A stretch of 64,000 bases of DNA from F1-80-MAGs062 sp046345315 (lineage in GTDB: Bacteria; Planctomycetota; Planctomycetia; Planctomycetales; Planctomycetaceae), in the NCBI GenBank assembly GCA_046345315.1, contig JBKDKA010000198.1, forward strand, positions 69,833 through 133,832, given 5' to 3'. The notes under the pieces are model-generated. The model did not search any database, had not been told where the DNA came from, and was given only the letters and a program-made list of their open reading frames with translations. Within the stretch, counting starts at the first letter, position 1; each line of letters begins with the position of its first letter. A program made the position numbers and the translations under genes. Positions 43,487-52,441 of this stretch are shown here, piece after piece.

Positions 43487-44257
43487 TCAGCTTGAAGCTT
43501 CCCCGGTAGCGCGCTCGAACAGACGCAGCCGACAGATCTTCAGTCGATGCACCCAGAACAAAAACATCACCCAGAGCGTCAGCAGTCCATACCGAGTGCT
43601 TCTTCGGAAATTGATACTGCTGGCTTCAGCGAAGTAACGGACGGGCACAGGAATATCGCCAAGCCGAAAACCGAACGCTACGGCCTGCGCCAGAAACTGA
43701 GTGTCGAATACGAAATCGTTGGAGTTCTCTTTCCAGGGGACTGTGAGCAGAACTTCGCGGCTGTACGCACGGAACCCGCTGTGGAAGTCTCCCAGATTCT
43801 GCCCGAGGGCGACGTTCTCGAAGATTGTGAGACAACGATTCGCGATGTACTTCCAACCAGGCATCCCCCCCTGAAGAGCTTCTGCCCGCGTTCTGATTCG
43901 CGATCCCAGAATCACATCGCAGTTGCCCAGCCGGATGAGTTCCGCCGCGACGGGAATCACACGACTGTCATACTGATAATCAGGATGAATCATCACAACG
44001 ATGTCAGCGCCCAGCTCCAGTGCTCGGGTGTAACAGGTCTTCTGATTTCCTCCATACCCTGTATTGCTGCGGTGACGAATGACCTCCAGCCCCAGTGACT
44101 GTGCCACTTCAACAGTGTTATCTCGACTGCAGTCGTCAACGACGAGGATATGATCCACACTGCCTGCGGGAATATCCCGAACCGTGCGTTCAAGCGTTGC
44201 CGCAGCATTGTAAGCCGGCATTACAGCAACAATACGCGGCCTCGAACCGGTACTCAT
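43487..44257 (-). CDS. Family 2 glycosyltransferase (dolichyl-phosphate mannosyltransferase-like)
   Basis: This is a GT-A fold enzyme of 256 residues. The N-terminal RIVAVMPAYNAAATLERTVRDIP, the nucleotide-binding VVDDCSRDNT (about 39-48) and the acidic MIHPDYQYD (about 92-100) match GT2 family members. FHSGFRAYSREVL and a C-terminal hydrophobic segment near residues 222-240 suggest membrane association. The C-terminus lacks the GtrA or multi-pass extension of DPM1-type fusions. Donor and acceptor are unknown. It follows the class V PLP gene by 73 bp on the same strand. Confidence 0.9.
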   Translation of the reverse strand: MSTGSRPRIVAVMPAYNAAATLERTVRDIPAGSVDHILVVDDCSRDNTVEVAQSLGLEVIRHRSNTGYGGNQKTCYTRALELGADIVVMIHPDYQYDSRVIPVAAELIRLGNCDVILGSRIRTRAEALQGGMPGWKYIANRCLTIFENVALGQNLGDFHSGFRAYSREVLLTVPWKENSNDFVFDTQFLAQAVAFGFRLGDIPVPVRYFAEASSINFRRSTRYGLLTLWVMFLFWVHRLKICRLRLFERATGEASS

Positions 44258-44330
44258 TCCTCATCGACTCCCGATATGATCACCAATCGCACAATCAGCG
44301 GCCTCATCTGTGATCAGAACTGTGTACCTG

Positions 44331-45590
44331 TCAGAACACCACGCTTCCTGAAAGCTCTCTCAGAGCCGACAACAGCCGGTCGACTTCTTCACCTGTATTG
44401 TAGTGAAGAAAACCAACGCGAACTGTCCCCTCAGGCTCAAGCCCTGCCGCTTCCGTAAACGGCAGAGCATAATGATTTCCATGCCAGACAAACAATCCTC
44501 GCTCACTCAGATATCGGGCCACGTCGGCAGGACTGCGTCCTCGCCAGGTAAATGAAAACGTCGCGACACGATGATCAATCTGCGAAGCATCCGTGATCCC
44601 GATCATCTGAAGCTGCGGAATCTCCGCGGCGCCGCGGAGAAACTGCAGTGACAGCGACTGTTCATACCGACGAATTGCTGAAAAGGCATCATCAAGTGAC
44701 TTCGATATTCCGTCGGAATCAGGCTTCGTGTCAAGGCCTGACAGTGACGAGAGATATCTCACAGCTTCCGCTGTACCGGCAATTCCTTCATGATTCTGAG
44801 TCCCTGTCATCCAGCGACCAGGAAGCTCTTCGGTACATGGCCGAAGTTTGTAAGGCCGAATCTCTTCCAGCAGCTCTCTGCGTCCACAGAGAACTCCAAC
44901 GTGTGGACCGAAAAACTTGTACGCGGAGCAGACAAGAAAATCGCAGCCAAGCTCGTCAAAATGAATTCGCCCATGCGGCGCATAATGAACGGCATCGATC
45001 CAGGTCAGTGCTCCGACAGACCGAGCCATGCGGATCATCTCTTCTACGGGATTGATCGTCCCGGTCGCGTTCGATGCATAGCCCACTGCAACCAGTCGCG
45101 TTCGTTCAGACAGTTTGCTCCGATAATCATTCAGGTTGAGTGTATAGTCGCCGGGATTCAGATCAATATGATGAACAACAACTCCGGCATCTCTCGCCGC
45201 GAGGACCCATGGAGTCACGTTGGCATCGTGATCGAGACGACTGACGATGATCTCGTCTCCCGGTTTCCAGCAGCGGCTGATTGCTCTGGCGAACTGCATC
45301 GTCAGAGTCGTCATGTTGGCACCGAAAACGACGCACTCAGAATCAGCAACTCCAAGAAACATCGCAATCACACGGCTGGCTTCATCAAGAAGCTGATCGG
45401 AGCTTCTGCCGACCTCAAAGACAGCACCACGATTGCAGTTGGAGTCCCGCAGGTAACCGGCAACGGCATCGATCACACACTCCGGAACCTGACTGCCGGC
45501 CGGACCGTCAAAATGAGCGACCGGAACTCCACGGAAACACCGTTGCAGCGCCGGGAACAACGATCGGATTCTTTCGATCGGCCATGACAT
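44331..45590 (-). CDS. Class V aminotransferase/cysteine desulfurase-like PLP enzyme
   Basis: The 419-residue protein is fold-type I. Lys in CSAYKFFGPHVGVLCG (about residue 220) would hold PLP, and TWIDAVHYAPHGRIHF carries the Asp and His that contact the cofactor ring. It resembles the cysteine-desulfurase-like VC1184 subfamily (TIGR01976) rather than IscS or SufS, as the mobile catalytic Cys loop is not evident. No Fe-S genes adjoin it. The reaction is unproven. It starts at ATG 45590, with the terminator of rplU just upstream. Confidence 0.85.
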   Translation of the reverse strand: MSWPIERIRSLFPALQRCFRGVPVAHFDGPAGSQVPECVIDAVAGYLRDSNCNRGAVFEVGRSSDQLLDEASRVIAMFLGVADSECVVFGANMTTLTMQFARAISRCWKPGDEIIVSRLDHDANVTPWVLAARDAGVVVHHIDLNPGDYTLNLNDYRSKLSERTRLVAVGYASNATGTINPVEEMIRMARSVGALTWIDAVHYAPHGRIHFDELGCDFLVCSAYKFFGPHVGVLCGRRELLEEIRPYKLRPCTEELPGRWMTGTQNHEGIAGTAEAVRYLSSLSGLDTKPDSDGISKSLDDAFSAIRRYEQSLSLQFLRGAAEIPQLQMIGITDASQIDHRVATFSFTWRGRSPADVARYLSERGLFVWHGNHYALPFTEAAGLEPEGTVRVGFLHYNTGEEVDRLLSALRELSGSVVF

Positions 45591-45629
45591 ATTCTGCCCT
45601 CACTCACGACCAGAATAACAAGGAGCGAC

Positions 45630-45665
45630 AAAAAAATAAGAGACAGGCGAAGACCTGTCTCTTAT
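45630..45665 (-). terminator. Rho-independent terminator after rplU
   Basis: On the minus strand, ATAAGAGACAGG and CCTGTCTCTTAT form a 12-bp perfect stem around a 6-nt loop (positions 45636-45665). They are followed by a run of T (A-run 45630-45636 on the plus strand). It ends the rplU transcript 114 bp after its stop and insulates the class V PLP gene downstream. Confidence 0.9.
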
Positions 45666-45779
45666 GCAGATTTACTGAGGTGACCAGGGCAATAGTGCAG
45701 ACCGTGATCAACACTTGTTCGGGTGAGTCAGCCGGCGGCGGCACCGGAGCCCCGAAAAAAAACTGCTGTCAAGGAACGC

Positions 45780-46133
45780 TTACTTCGCTGGCTCAGCCGA
45801 AACAACCTGAAGCCCGGGAACCTTGATGGCAGTAATCTGAACGCGAGTATACTTCTGACGGTGGCCGGTATGACGGCGGGAATTCTTACGCCGACGAAGC
45901 TTCTGGACTTCCAGTTTCGGGCCCTTCTCCACCGCAAGAATGACCTTCCCCTCAACAGTGGCCCCACCGATAACCGGCTGGCCGATGATGCTGGCGCCAC
46001 CCGCGTTCGCGAGAAAAACGCGATCAAAAACGATGGAACTACCTTCTGCAGCACCAGCCTGGTAGTCAACCGACAAGAAATCACCTTCCTGTACCCGGTG
46101 CTGACGGCTTCCATTTTCAATCACAGCAAACAT
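45780..46133 (-). CDS. rplU: Large ribosomal subunit protein bL21
   Basis: The 117-residue protein matches bL21: MFAVIENGSRQHRVQEGDFL at the N-terminus, VFLANAGGASIIGQPVIGGATVEGKVI, and the basic KLRRRKNSRRHTGHRQKYTRVQITAI motif that is the family signature. rplU is normally followed by rpmA (bL27), but here a terminator and an unrelated gene follow, so bL27 must be elsewhere. It lies 275 bp downstream of the RNase E/G gene on the same strand, a linkage common in bacteria. Confidence 0.95.
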   Translation of the reverse strand: MFAVIENGSRQHRVQEGDFLSVDYQAGAAEGSSIVFDRVFLANAGGASIIGQPVIGGATVEGKVILAVEKGPKLEVQKLRRRKNSRRHTGHRQKYTRVQITAIKVPGLQVVSAEPAK

Positions 46134-46408
46134 CGAAACACTACCTCAAGCTACTGGAACAAATGCTCTTTGAAGGGCTGACAGCGGCAGCCGGACAGGC
46201 CACCAACACCACTACCGGTCACGTCTGGCCTCGCGGAATGGTACCAATTTCGTGATTCATGTACGAGTGAAAATCTTCGCGGATCTTCGGTTTCGCCACA
46301 GATTGGTGGACGGAATCCTCCGGAAAAGCTGCAATTTCCGCGTGAAAGACTGCCCGTTTACGGACGGCACCCCTGCCTCAGCAGAAAAACGTCGTCCCAA
46401 CATGTCCG

Positions 46409-48004
46409 TCACGTCATTGACACTTCTCGACCTCCGTCGTCTTCGCACCGAAACGTGAGATGCTCAAACGAAACATCCGCCCTGGCGACGATACCGATCG
46501 TCATTTCGTTCTCATCTTCAATCCTGGTCAGGTCTTTCCGCTTTCGGTTGTTCAGATAGTTCCCGACTCGGTCATGAACCTCAATGACGATCCTGGAGAC
46601 CTTTTCATGCCCTGCAGCCGCAAGCACCAGACGCATAACTTCAATGGAGAGACTCTCTGCAGTCTTGACCTGTCCGACTCCGTTGCAGGCAGGACAATTT
46701 TCGTAAACGCTGCGCCGGAGTGACGGGCGAATGCGCTGTCGAGTCATTTCAATGAGCCCGAACGGGCTGATTCTGAGAACTCGGGTTCGAGCACGATCGC
46801 GCATAACCGCATCTCGCATCGCTCGCTCAACACCACGCCGATGTTTCTCCTGCCGCATGTCAATGAAGTCGTTGACGATGACTCCCCCGAGATCTCGCAG
46901 TCGAATCTGCCTCGCAATGGCGTCCGCCGCGCGAAGATTCATCTGGTAAGCACTTTCCTCCGGATCATTGTCCGCGCGGAAACTCCCGCTGTTGACATCG
47001 ATCGCAACCAGCGCTTCTGTCTGATCAATCACCAGTGAACCACCACCGGGCAGCGGAACATGACGATCCTGAATTCTTGCAATCTCGTCCTCGATACCGT
47101 ACTTGTTGAAAAGCGGCTCGCCGCCCTCATACAGCTGAACGCGACTGACATGGCTCGGCATCACAATCTTCATAAAAGCACGAGCTCTCTGAAATGCAGC
47201 CTCCTCATCAATCAGCACACTGTCGATCTCCCCTGTGTAGATATCTCGAATCGTGCGAATAATCATATCGCTTTCTTCGTAGATATCCGTCGGGGCTGAC
47301 GACTCTCTCAGCTTCCGAACAATCGTCCCCCAGAGACGCAGAAGGTAATTCAGGTCCCTTCGCAGGTCCGTTTCCTCCCGATCGATCCCGGCAGTCCGAA
47401 TGATAAAGCCCAGACCGTTCGGCGGTTGAATGGACTTCATTGTCTGGCGAAGCTGACGTCGAGTCTTCTCATCGCCGATCTTCCGACTCACGCCAACTCG
47501 CTGCAGCCCCGGCATCAGCACGAGGTATCGCCCGGGAATGGAGATGTAGGTGGATAAGGTCGGGCCTTTGTTCCCGATTCCTTCCTTGATAACCTGAACG
47601 AGAACTTCACTTCCTCGCTGAAAGATCCTCTGAATGGGAGGCTTATTCCGAGCATTTCTCTCGTTCAGATGCTTGGGAGGCCGTCTTGAGCCGGGCCGTC
47701 CGCGCGGATCATCATCGTCGTCATCGGCTGCTCGTTCGGATTCGCCGCCGTCTTTCACAAGATGCTTATAGTACTGATACTCAACATCGCTGACATGGAG
47801 AAATCCATTCCGCCCGACACCAAAATCCACGAACGCCGCCTGAATACTGGGTTCAATGTTGACGACACGTCCCTTGTAGATGTTCCCGACGTAGTTCTCA
47901 GCACTGCTCCGTTCAACATAAAGCTCCTCAAGAATCCCGTCCTCGACAATCGCAATGCGACTCTCCTCGGGCTGAAGAACGTTGATCAGCATTTCTTTTT
48001 TCAT
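46409..48004 (-). CDS. rng: Ribonuclease E/G family endoribonuclease
   Basis: Rne/Rng enzymes cut single-stranded RNA in mRNA decay and rRNA maturation. The 531-residue protein has an S1 domain (about 36-180) broken by an acidic then basic insertion (around residues 88-118, with six Asp in a row). The catalytic Asp pair is in VAIDVNSG and IVNDFIDM, and the Zn-link is CPACNG. It lacks the long C-terminal scaffold of E. coli RNase E, so it is nearer RNase G. rplU follows downstream. The start may be at Met1 or Met5. Confidence 0.92.
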   Translation of the reverse strand: MKKEMLINVLQPEESRIAIVEDGILEELYVERSSAENYVGNIYKGRVVNIEPSIQAAFVDFGVGRNGFLHVSDVEYQYYKHLVKDGGESERAADDDDDDPRGRPGSRRPPKHLNERNARNKPPIQRIFQRGSEVLVQVIKEGIGNKGPTLSTYISIPGRYLVLMPGLQRVGVSRKIGDEKTRRQLRQTMKSIQPPNGLGFIIRTAGIDREETDLRRDLNYLLRLWGTIVRKLRESSAPTDIYEESDMIIRTIRDIYTGEIDSVLIDEEAAFQRARAFMKIVMPSHVSRVQLYEGGEPLFNKYGIEDEIARIQDRHVPLPGGGSLVIDQTEALVAIDVNSGSFRADNDPEESAYQMNLRAADAIARQIRLRDLGGVIVNDFIDMRQEKHRRGVERAMRDAVMRDRARTRVLRISPFGLIEMTRQRIRPSLRRSVYENCPACNGVGQVKTAESLSIEVMRLVLAAAGHEKVSRIVIEVHDRVGNYLNNRKRKDLTRIEDENEMTIGIVARADVSFEHLTFRCEDDGGREVSMT

Positions 48005-48505
48005 GTTTTTCCTTTCGTTCTGACGGGATGTTCAAAACGAGGCCTCTGCAGAGCCAGCGATTGTTACTCACGGATACCACACTGCGGCTCTGTAAACCAC
48101 AGCGCAGAAATCCCGGAACCAGTCTGTCCGTTTCGATGCGAAAGCGACTGGTCAACGACGCAACCAGAGATCTCTCCGGTCACGATCGGATTCCCACAGA
48201 ATGCTTTCCGCTCTCATTGTGCGCTGCCGGCAGTCTTCCACTGCACGAACAACGCATGACCCAGTTCGGTCTGACTTTCTGAGTAACAAAGGACGCTCTG
48301 CCAGCTGAGGAAGCCACGACTTTCCCGGAATTCAGATCATTCCGTCGAAAGCAAATGCGCATGCCTCTGACTGTTCGACAACCTGTACATCCCAATCACT
48401 GCCGACTTCAGCGCCGGCCGAATTCTCCGTAGAAGTTTTTATTCAAAGTAATAAGACGAGATACGATTCGCCTCATATCAATTCAGTTTGATGTCTTCAA
48501 AAAAA
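48005..48505. other. Intergenic region between ptsI and the RNase E/G gene
   Basis: This 501-bp stretch lies between two minus-strand genes: the ptsI stop (48506) and the start of rng (48004). It holds the promoter and leader of rng. RNase E genes in other bacteria have long autoregulated leaders, but I cannot demonstrate a fold here. Chance frames (e.g. 48028-48282 plus) lack family features. Confidence 0.45.
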
Positions 48506-50254
48506 TTAAACCACCAGATCCGGGCAGAGCCTTGACAGCTCGCCCAGAAGAAAATGTTCCACATCGCGAGCGAGATCGAGTTCGCACGCATGCAGCGAAA
48601 TTCGCTCCGCTTCTGCGATCGACACATTTCGCACGACTTCCTTCAGCCTTGGAATCGCATGCGGAGTCACACTGAGACTCCTGAGACCAAGCCCGAGCAG
48701 AAGCGGAATAAATCGCGGATCAGAACTCATCTGACCACAGACAGTCACCGGTTTGTCGTATCGTGCAGCAGCTTTCATGACCATCTGAATCAGTCGCAGA
48801 ATCGACGGATCCCCGGCACGATACAGATGCCCCACTGACGGATCAGTTCGATCACAGGCCAGAGTGTATTGAATCAGATCGTTTGTACCAATCGAGAAGA
48901 AATCGACTTCTCGAGCAAACTCTTCAGCAAGCAGAACCGCCGAGGGAACTTCAACCATCATCCCGACAGGAATCTCCCGGGTAAACGGAATATGTTCATC
49001 CTCCAGATCCTCCATCACGTCCATCAGGATCATTTTTGCCTGCCGAAACTCAAGCAGCGTTGATACCAGCGGAAACATGATCCGAACATTCCCGTGAACT
49101 GATGCCCGAAGAATCGCTCGCAACTGCGTCCGAAAAAGCGCCGTGTTCCGAAGACTCAGCCGAATACTTCTCAGACCCAGCATCGGGTTCGGGCTGCCTG
49201 CAAACTCCTGCTGCATCGAACCGGGGATCTTGTCTGCACCGATATCCAGCGTCCTGATGACAACCGGCAGATCACCGCAGGCTTCAAGCACTCGGCAGTA
49301 GGCTTCAAAATGTTCCGCCTCGCTCGGCTCACGATTCTTGCCGAGAAACAGAAACTCTGTCCGATACAATCCGATTCCGTCGGCGCCACGGCGGATTCCA
49401 TGCTGCACTTCTTCCGGGAATTCAATGTTCCCCAGAAGTCGTACTCGCTGACCGTCAGGAGTTTCCGCAGGCAGAGACTCGAGCAGTTCAAGGCGTTCCG
49501 AAACCCGCAGACTTCGAGCCTGCGTATCGCGGACTCTTGCGATCGTTGCTGCATCCGGATCGATAATCACCTGCCCATGATCACCATCCATGATGACCGT
49601 TTCGCCGCCCGAGATGCCGGCCAGAAAACGCCCCAGTCCGACAACTGCAGGTATCTCAAGTGCCCCGGCCAGGATTGCCGTGTGACTCGTGTGCCCCCCC
49701 ACCTCCGTCGCGAAACCGAGTACATACCTCGTATCAAGCGTCGCTGTTTCCCCGGGAGTCAGGTCATGAGCCAGAATGATCACGGGCTCGGTCAGGTTCG
49801 ACAACTCTTCCCGACTTTCCCCCAGAAGCTGCCGCAGAAGGCGCCTTTCCAGTTCATAGATGTCGAGTGCACGTTCGGAAAGATAACGATCACCCAGCGC
49901 CTGCATCTGCTGAGCAAAACGACGGAGAGTCCGGCTAACTGCATACTCCGGCGAGTTCGACTGATCACGAATCAGTGATTCAACTTCTCGAATCAGCTTC
50001 GGATCCTGCGCCATCTGCAGGTGAGCAGCGAAAATCGCTCCATACTGAGCACCCAGCTGTGCCGTCACCAGCTGCTCATTGGCTCGAATATCATGGCATA
50101 CAACATCGACCGCCGAATGAAATCGGTGCAGTTCCGCCTCAACCGCGTCTCGATTGACGAACTTCCCGGGAATACGAAAGTTCTCTGACCCAAGGACGAG
50201 CGCAGGCCCGACAACAACTCCAGGAGAGACCGCTATCCCGCTGCGAACCTGCAT
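48506..50254 (-). CDS. ptsI: PTS enzyme I (phosphoenolpyruvate--protein phosphotransferase)
   Basis: EI takes phosphate from PEP and gives it to HPr. Counted from the ATG at 50254 it has 582 residues; the frame is open further upstream, but that extension is Cys/Trp-rich and unlike the family. The phosphohistidine is in GGHTSHTAILAG (about 188), and the PEP-binding C-terminal domain has GIGLYRTEFLF, IRTLDIGADK, GTNDLIQYTLACDRTD and VTVCGQMSSDP with the active Cys. It is the last gene of the hpf-ptsN-ptsH-ptsI series. No EIIB/EIIC is nearby. Confidence 0.93.
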   Translation of the reverse strand: MQVRSGIAVSPGVVVGPALVLGSENFRIPGKFVNRDAVEAELHRFHSAVDVVCHDIRANEQLVTAQLGAQYGAIFAAHLQMAQDPKLIREVESLIRDQSNSPEYAVSRTLRRFAQQMQALGDRYLSERALDIYELERRLLRQLLGESREELSNLTEPVIILAHDLTPGETATLDTRYVLGFATEVGGHTSHTAILAGALEIPAVVGLGRFLAGISGGETVIMDGDHGQVIIDPDAATIARVRDTQARSLRVSERLELLESLPAETPDGQRVRLLGNIEFPEEVQHGIRRGADGIGLYRTEFLFLGKNREPSEAEHFEAYCRVLEACGDLPVVIRTLDIGADKIPGSMQQEFAGSPNPMLGLRSIRLSLRNTALFRTQLRAILRASVHGNVRIMFPLVSTLLEFRQAKMILMDVMEDLEDEHIPFTREIPVGMMVEVPSAVLLAEEFAREVDFFSIGTNDLIQYTLACDRTDPSVGHLYRAGDPSILRLIQMVMKAAARYDKPVTVCGQMSSDPRFIPLLLGLGLRSLSVTPHAIPRLKEVVRNVSIAEAERISLHACELDLARDVEHFLLGELSRLCPDLVV

Positions 50255-50439
50255 ACCGCTGCCAGCTCTGTTGAACTCTTGAACGTCACCTGAAAAACAA
50301 AGGCACGACCAGATCGGCAGAGTGTACTCGCTGCAGTTCGAATCTGTCGAACGTTCCGGCCAGTTTGACTGCAAAGGATGCAGTTGACCCCGGAAAAACA
50401 GCCATCACGAGACACACCGGCTGGCCTGCCGGGCGACAT

Positions 50440-50730
50440 TCAGTGTTCCGGACCGGTGATAAATCCACCATCAAACAACGCGGAAACACTCTCAAGAGCC
50501 GCTGCAGCATCGCTGCCCTGAACCTCAAGCCGAATACTGGCACCGCAGGGCGCCGCCAGCTGCATCAGGTCGTAAACTGACTTCGCGTCTGCGGTTCGTC
50601 CGTCGAATGACAGGGTCACTGACGACGAATACGCTGTGGCACACCGAACGATCTGCGAAATCGGAGTCAGGTGCAGTCCATGAGCAACCTTCAGCAGAAC
50701 GTCTTTGCTTAAAGGAACTTCGCCACTCAT
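50440..50730 (-). CDS. ptsH: HPr family phosphocarrier with altered active-site loop
   Basis: HPr carries phosphate from EI to EIIA proteins. From the ATG at 50730, with GGGGA upstream, it has 96 residues. The active-site His is His20 in HGLHLTPIS. The family norm is GLHARPA, so the conserved Arg is replaced by Thr22. The Ser46 regulatory region is kept (ADAKSVYDLMQLA). The C-terminus is an expected alpha/beta sandwich with LFDGGF. It lies between ptsN and ptsI. The Arg loss may slow phosphotransfer. Confidence 0.87.
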   Translation of the reverse strand: MSGEVPLSKDVLLKVAHGLHLTPISQIVRCATAYSSSVTLSFDGRTADAKSVYDLMQLAAPCGASIRLEVQGSDAAAALESVSALFDGGFITGPEH

Positions 50731-50875
50731 GACCAATCCCCGAACGCCTCCGGAACGATAACCCACAATCATTCACAAGGAACAATGATGCAGAAAGCTG
50801 AACAACTCCGTATATGAACCATTCAGCTCTCAATGCCGTTCCTGCCCAGAGACTCCTGAAGCCCGAGAAATTACC

Positions 50876-51352
50876 TCAGACGTCCCGATCTCCCTCGTCT
50901 GCCTCCAGAAGAAGATCCCAGATGTCCGCTTCTGTCCTTGACTGCCGCAGAAAATTACAGAAGTCCTGACTTCTCAGATGACGGGAAATATTTTCCAGCC
51001 CCCGAAGGTGATCGCCGGGACGATCCGGTGGGGACACAAGGAGAAAGAGAATAAAGACGTCTTCCCCATCAAGACTTGCGAAATCAACACCGGTTCGGGA
51101 AATCGCGACAGCGGCTGACAGTTTTTCCACAGAACTATGCTTGGTATGCGGAACAGCCACCCCGTTCCCGATTCCTGTCGATCCAAGCTCTTCACGCTTC
51201 AGAATCGCGGCAACAACAGCATCTTCCTCAGTTGCACGAATCGCACCCTGATTGCGAAGACTGCCCACCATCTCACGAATCACCTCCTCTTTGGTGGTTG
51301 ATTTCAGAGATGGCACGATTGCTTCGCGAACAACAAAATTCGTCAATTTCAT
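50876..51352 (-). CDS. ptsN: PTS EIIA(Ntr)-like protein
   Basis: EIIA(Ntr) is the output protein of the nitrogen PTS, which controls K+ transport and other processes by phosphorylation state. The 158 residues have the family fold and the phosphorylated His69 in GNGVAVPHTKHSS. The following GVDFASLDGEDVFILFLLVSPP is the conserved EIIA segment. It follows hpf by 170 bp and precedes ptsH, the gene order seen near rpoN in many bacteria. rpoN is not in the window. Confidence 0.92.
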   Translation of the reverse strand: MKLTNFVVREAIVPSLKSTTKEEVIREMVGSLRNQGAIRATEEDAVVAAILKREELGSTGIGNGVAVPHTKHSSVEKLSAAVAISRTGVDFASLDGEDVFILFLLVSPPDRPGDHLRGLENISRHLRSQDFCNFLRQSRTEADIWDLLLEADEGDRDV

Positions 51353-51522
51353 TGAAAACTACTCTCAAAACAAAAACAAGCCAGCACGCATCAGACAGAA
51401 ACCTGGATGATCTGGCCAGAATAATCATTCTTCGTGAGCCTAAGTCCAGTGCTCTTACCAGACCAGACCAATATTCAGAAAATCTCCGGAAGTCTCATGT
51501 CCTGAGTCACATCAAAGATGCT

Positions 51523-51906
51523 CTATGAGTCGGCGGCTCCGTCATCACCCGCGGCCTCATCCTCGATCTCGTCAGGAGTCGACGATCCCAGAGCTTCACT
51601 CAGCGGTTTGTCGCGACGATGTTCTCGCTTCTTCTCTTTGTATCGATGAACCTGCTGCTCCATCTTGTGCAGAGTCTTGTCGAAAGTGGCACCTGTATCT
51701 TCACCTTCCACATGAGCCACAATGGTGTGATACCCGTCGATTTCAACGAGCATCTCAACATTGACTCGAGGGCCCTCGAATTCAATCGTCACGTCAATCT
51801 CGCTGACCTGATCAAGATATCGGACCAGCTTTTCGGATTTCCGTGTGATGTATTCACGCACCTCAGGCTTGATACTGCCGTGTCGACAGGTTACCGCCAC
51901 CTGCAT
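51523..51906 (-). CDS. hpf: Ribosome hibernation-promoting factor (HPF/RaiA family)
   Basis: HPF binds the 30S decoding region to keep ribosomes inactive in starvation. The 127-residue protein has the beta-alpha-beta-beta-beta-alpha domain (VTCRHGSIKPEVREYITRKSEKLVRYLD; GATFDKTLHKMEQQVHRYKEKKREHR), with the basic helix that touches 16S rRNA, and an acidic tail (105-127). It is the short form without a C-terminal dimerisation domain. It is the first gene of the hpf-ptsN-ptsH-ptsI row. Confidence 0.93.
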   Translation of the reverse strand: MQVAVTCRHGSIKPEVREYITRKSEKLVRYLDQVSEIDVTIEFEGPRVNVEMLVEIDGYHTIVAHVEGEDTGATFDKTLHKMEQQVHRYKEKKREHRRDKPLSEALGSSTPDEIEDEAAGDDGAADS

Positions 51907-51951
51907 GCAACTATTCCTTCACGTCTGAATGGGTTCCGGATCCACCGCAGG

Positions 51952-52278
51952 TCATCTCTGAATGAGCTCCCCGGATAGTCGGCCGATCAAATCTCGTGCG
52001 ATTCTGAAAACTCGGGTGTCCGCCAGATCCCAGGGAACCTGACTGCAACCTGACTGCAACCTGACATTTTCCGGCGCGGTCGTTGATTCTAGTGCCACCC
52101 TGACGCGATGAAAAGCGCCGATCGTAAGTTCTCTTCTGACAGAAACTTCCACCCCGGCAGCAAACCGGAAATCAGTCCTTACCTTCAGAGGAAGTTCCTC
52201 TTCAAATTTCCTCCCGAAAACAGCTTCAATTCGATTTTGGCAAAAGGAAAAGACCTCTGTCCGATACAATCCGGGCAA
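51952..52278 (-). CDS. Possible small protein upstream of hpf
   Basis: The 108-codon frame lies 45 bp before hpf on the same strand. Its second half has a protein-like pattern: beta-rich VEVSVRRELTIGAFHRVRVALES, then SQVPWDLADTRVFRIARDLIGRLSGE as an amphipathic helix. No family is recognised and no strong ribosome-binding site precedes it. An 11-bp direct repeat (52036-52065) lies within it. It may be a lineage-specific gene co-transcribed with hpf, or a chance frame. Confidence 0.35.
   Translation of the reverse strand: MPGLYRTEVFSFCQNRIEAVFGRKFEEELPLKVRTDFRFAAGVEVSVRRELTIGAFHRVRVALESTTAPENVRLQSGCSQVPWDLADTRVFRIARDLIGRLSGELIQR
52036..52065. repeat. Short tandem repeat (11 bp, 2.7 copies)
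   Basis: AACCTGACTGC occurs twice in tandem (52036-52046 and 52047-52057), followed by AACCTGAC of a third unit. The unit length is not a multiple of three. It lies in the region between hpf and the methyltransferase gene, inside the doubtful frame 51952-52278. Confidence 0.85.
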
Positions 52279-52441
52279 AAGACTCGATCCTCAGCCGAGC
52301 CTGCTGTCGGGTGCGGTACCACCCTGCCCGTTCCCTGCTCTTGTCAGCATTTCACGATTCAACCTTCAGCCCTTATCGGATAAACCGTTAACAGACCTGT
52401 GCTGATCAACGGCCCGGACTGCGGAATTCAGAACCCTTACT
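52279..52441. promoter_or_regulatory. Divergent promoter region between hpf and the methyltransferase
   Basis: If the small frame 51952-52278 is not a gene, the whole 535 bp from 51907 to 52441 is non-coding between divergent genes. No sigma-54 match was found here despite the PTS(Ntr)-like genes. I cannot place promoters by eye. Confidence 0.3.
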
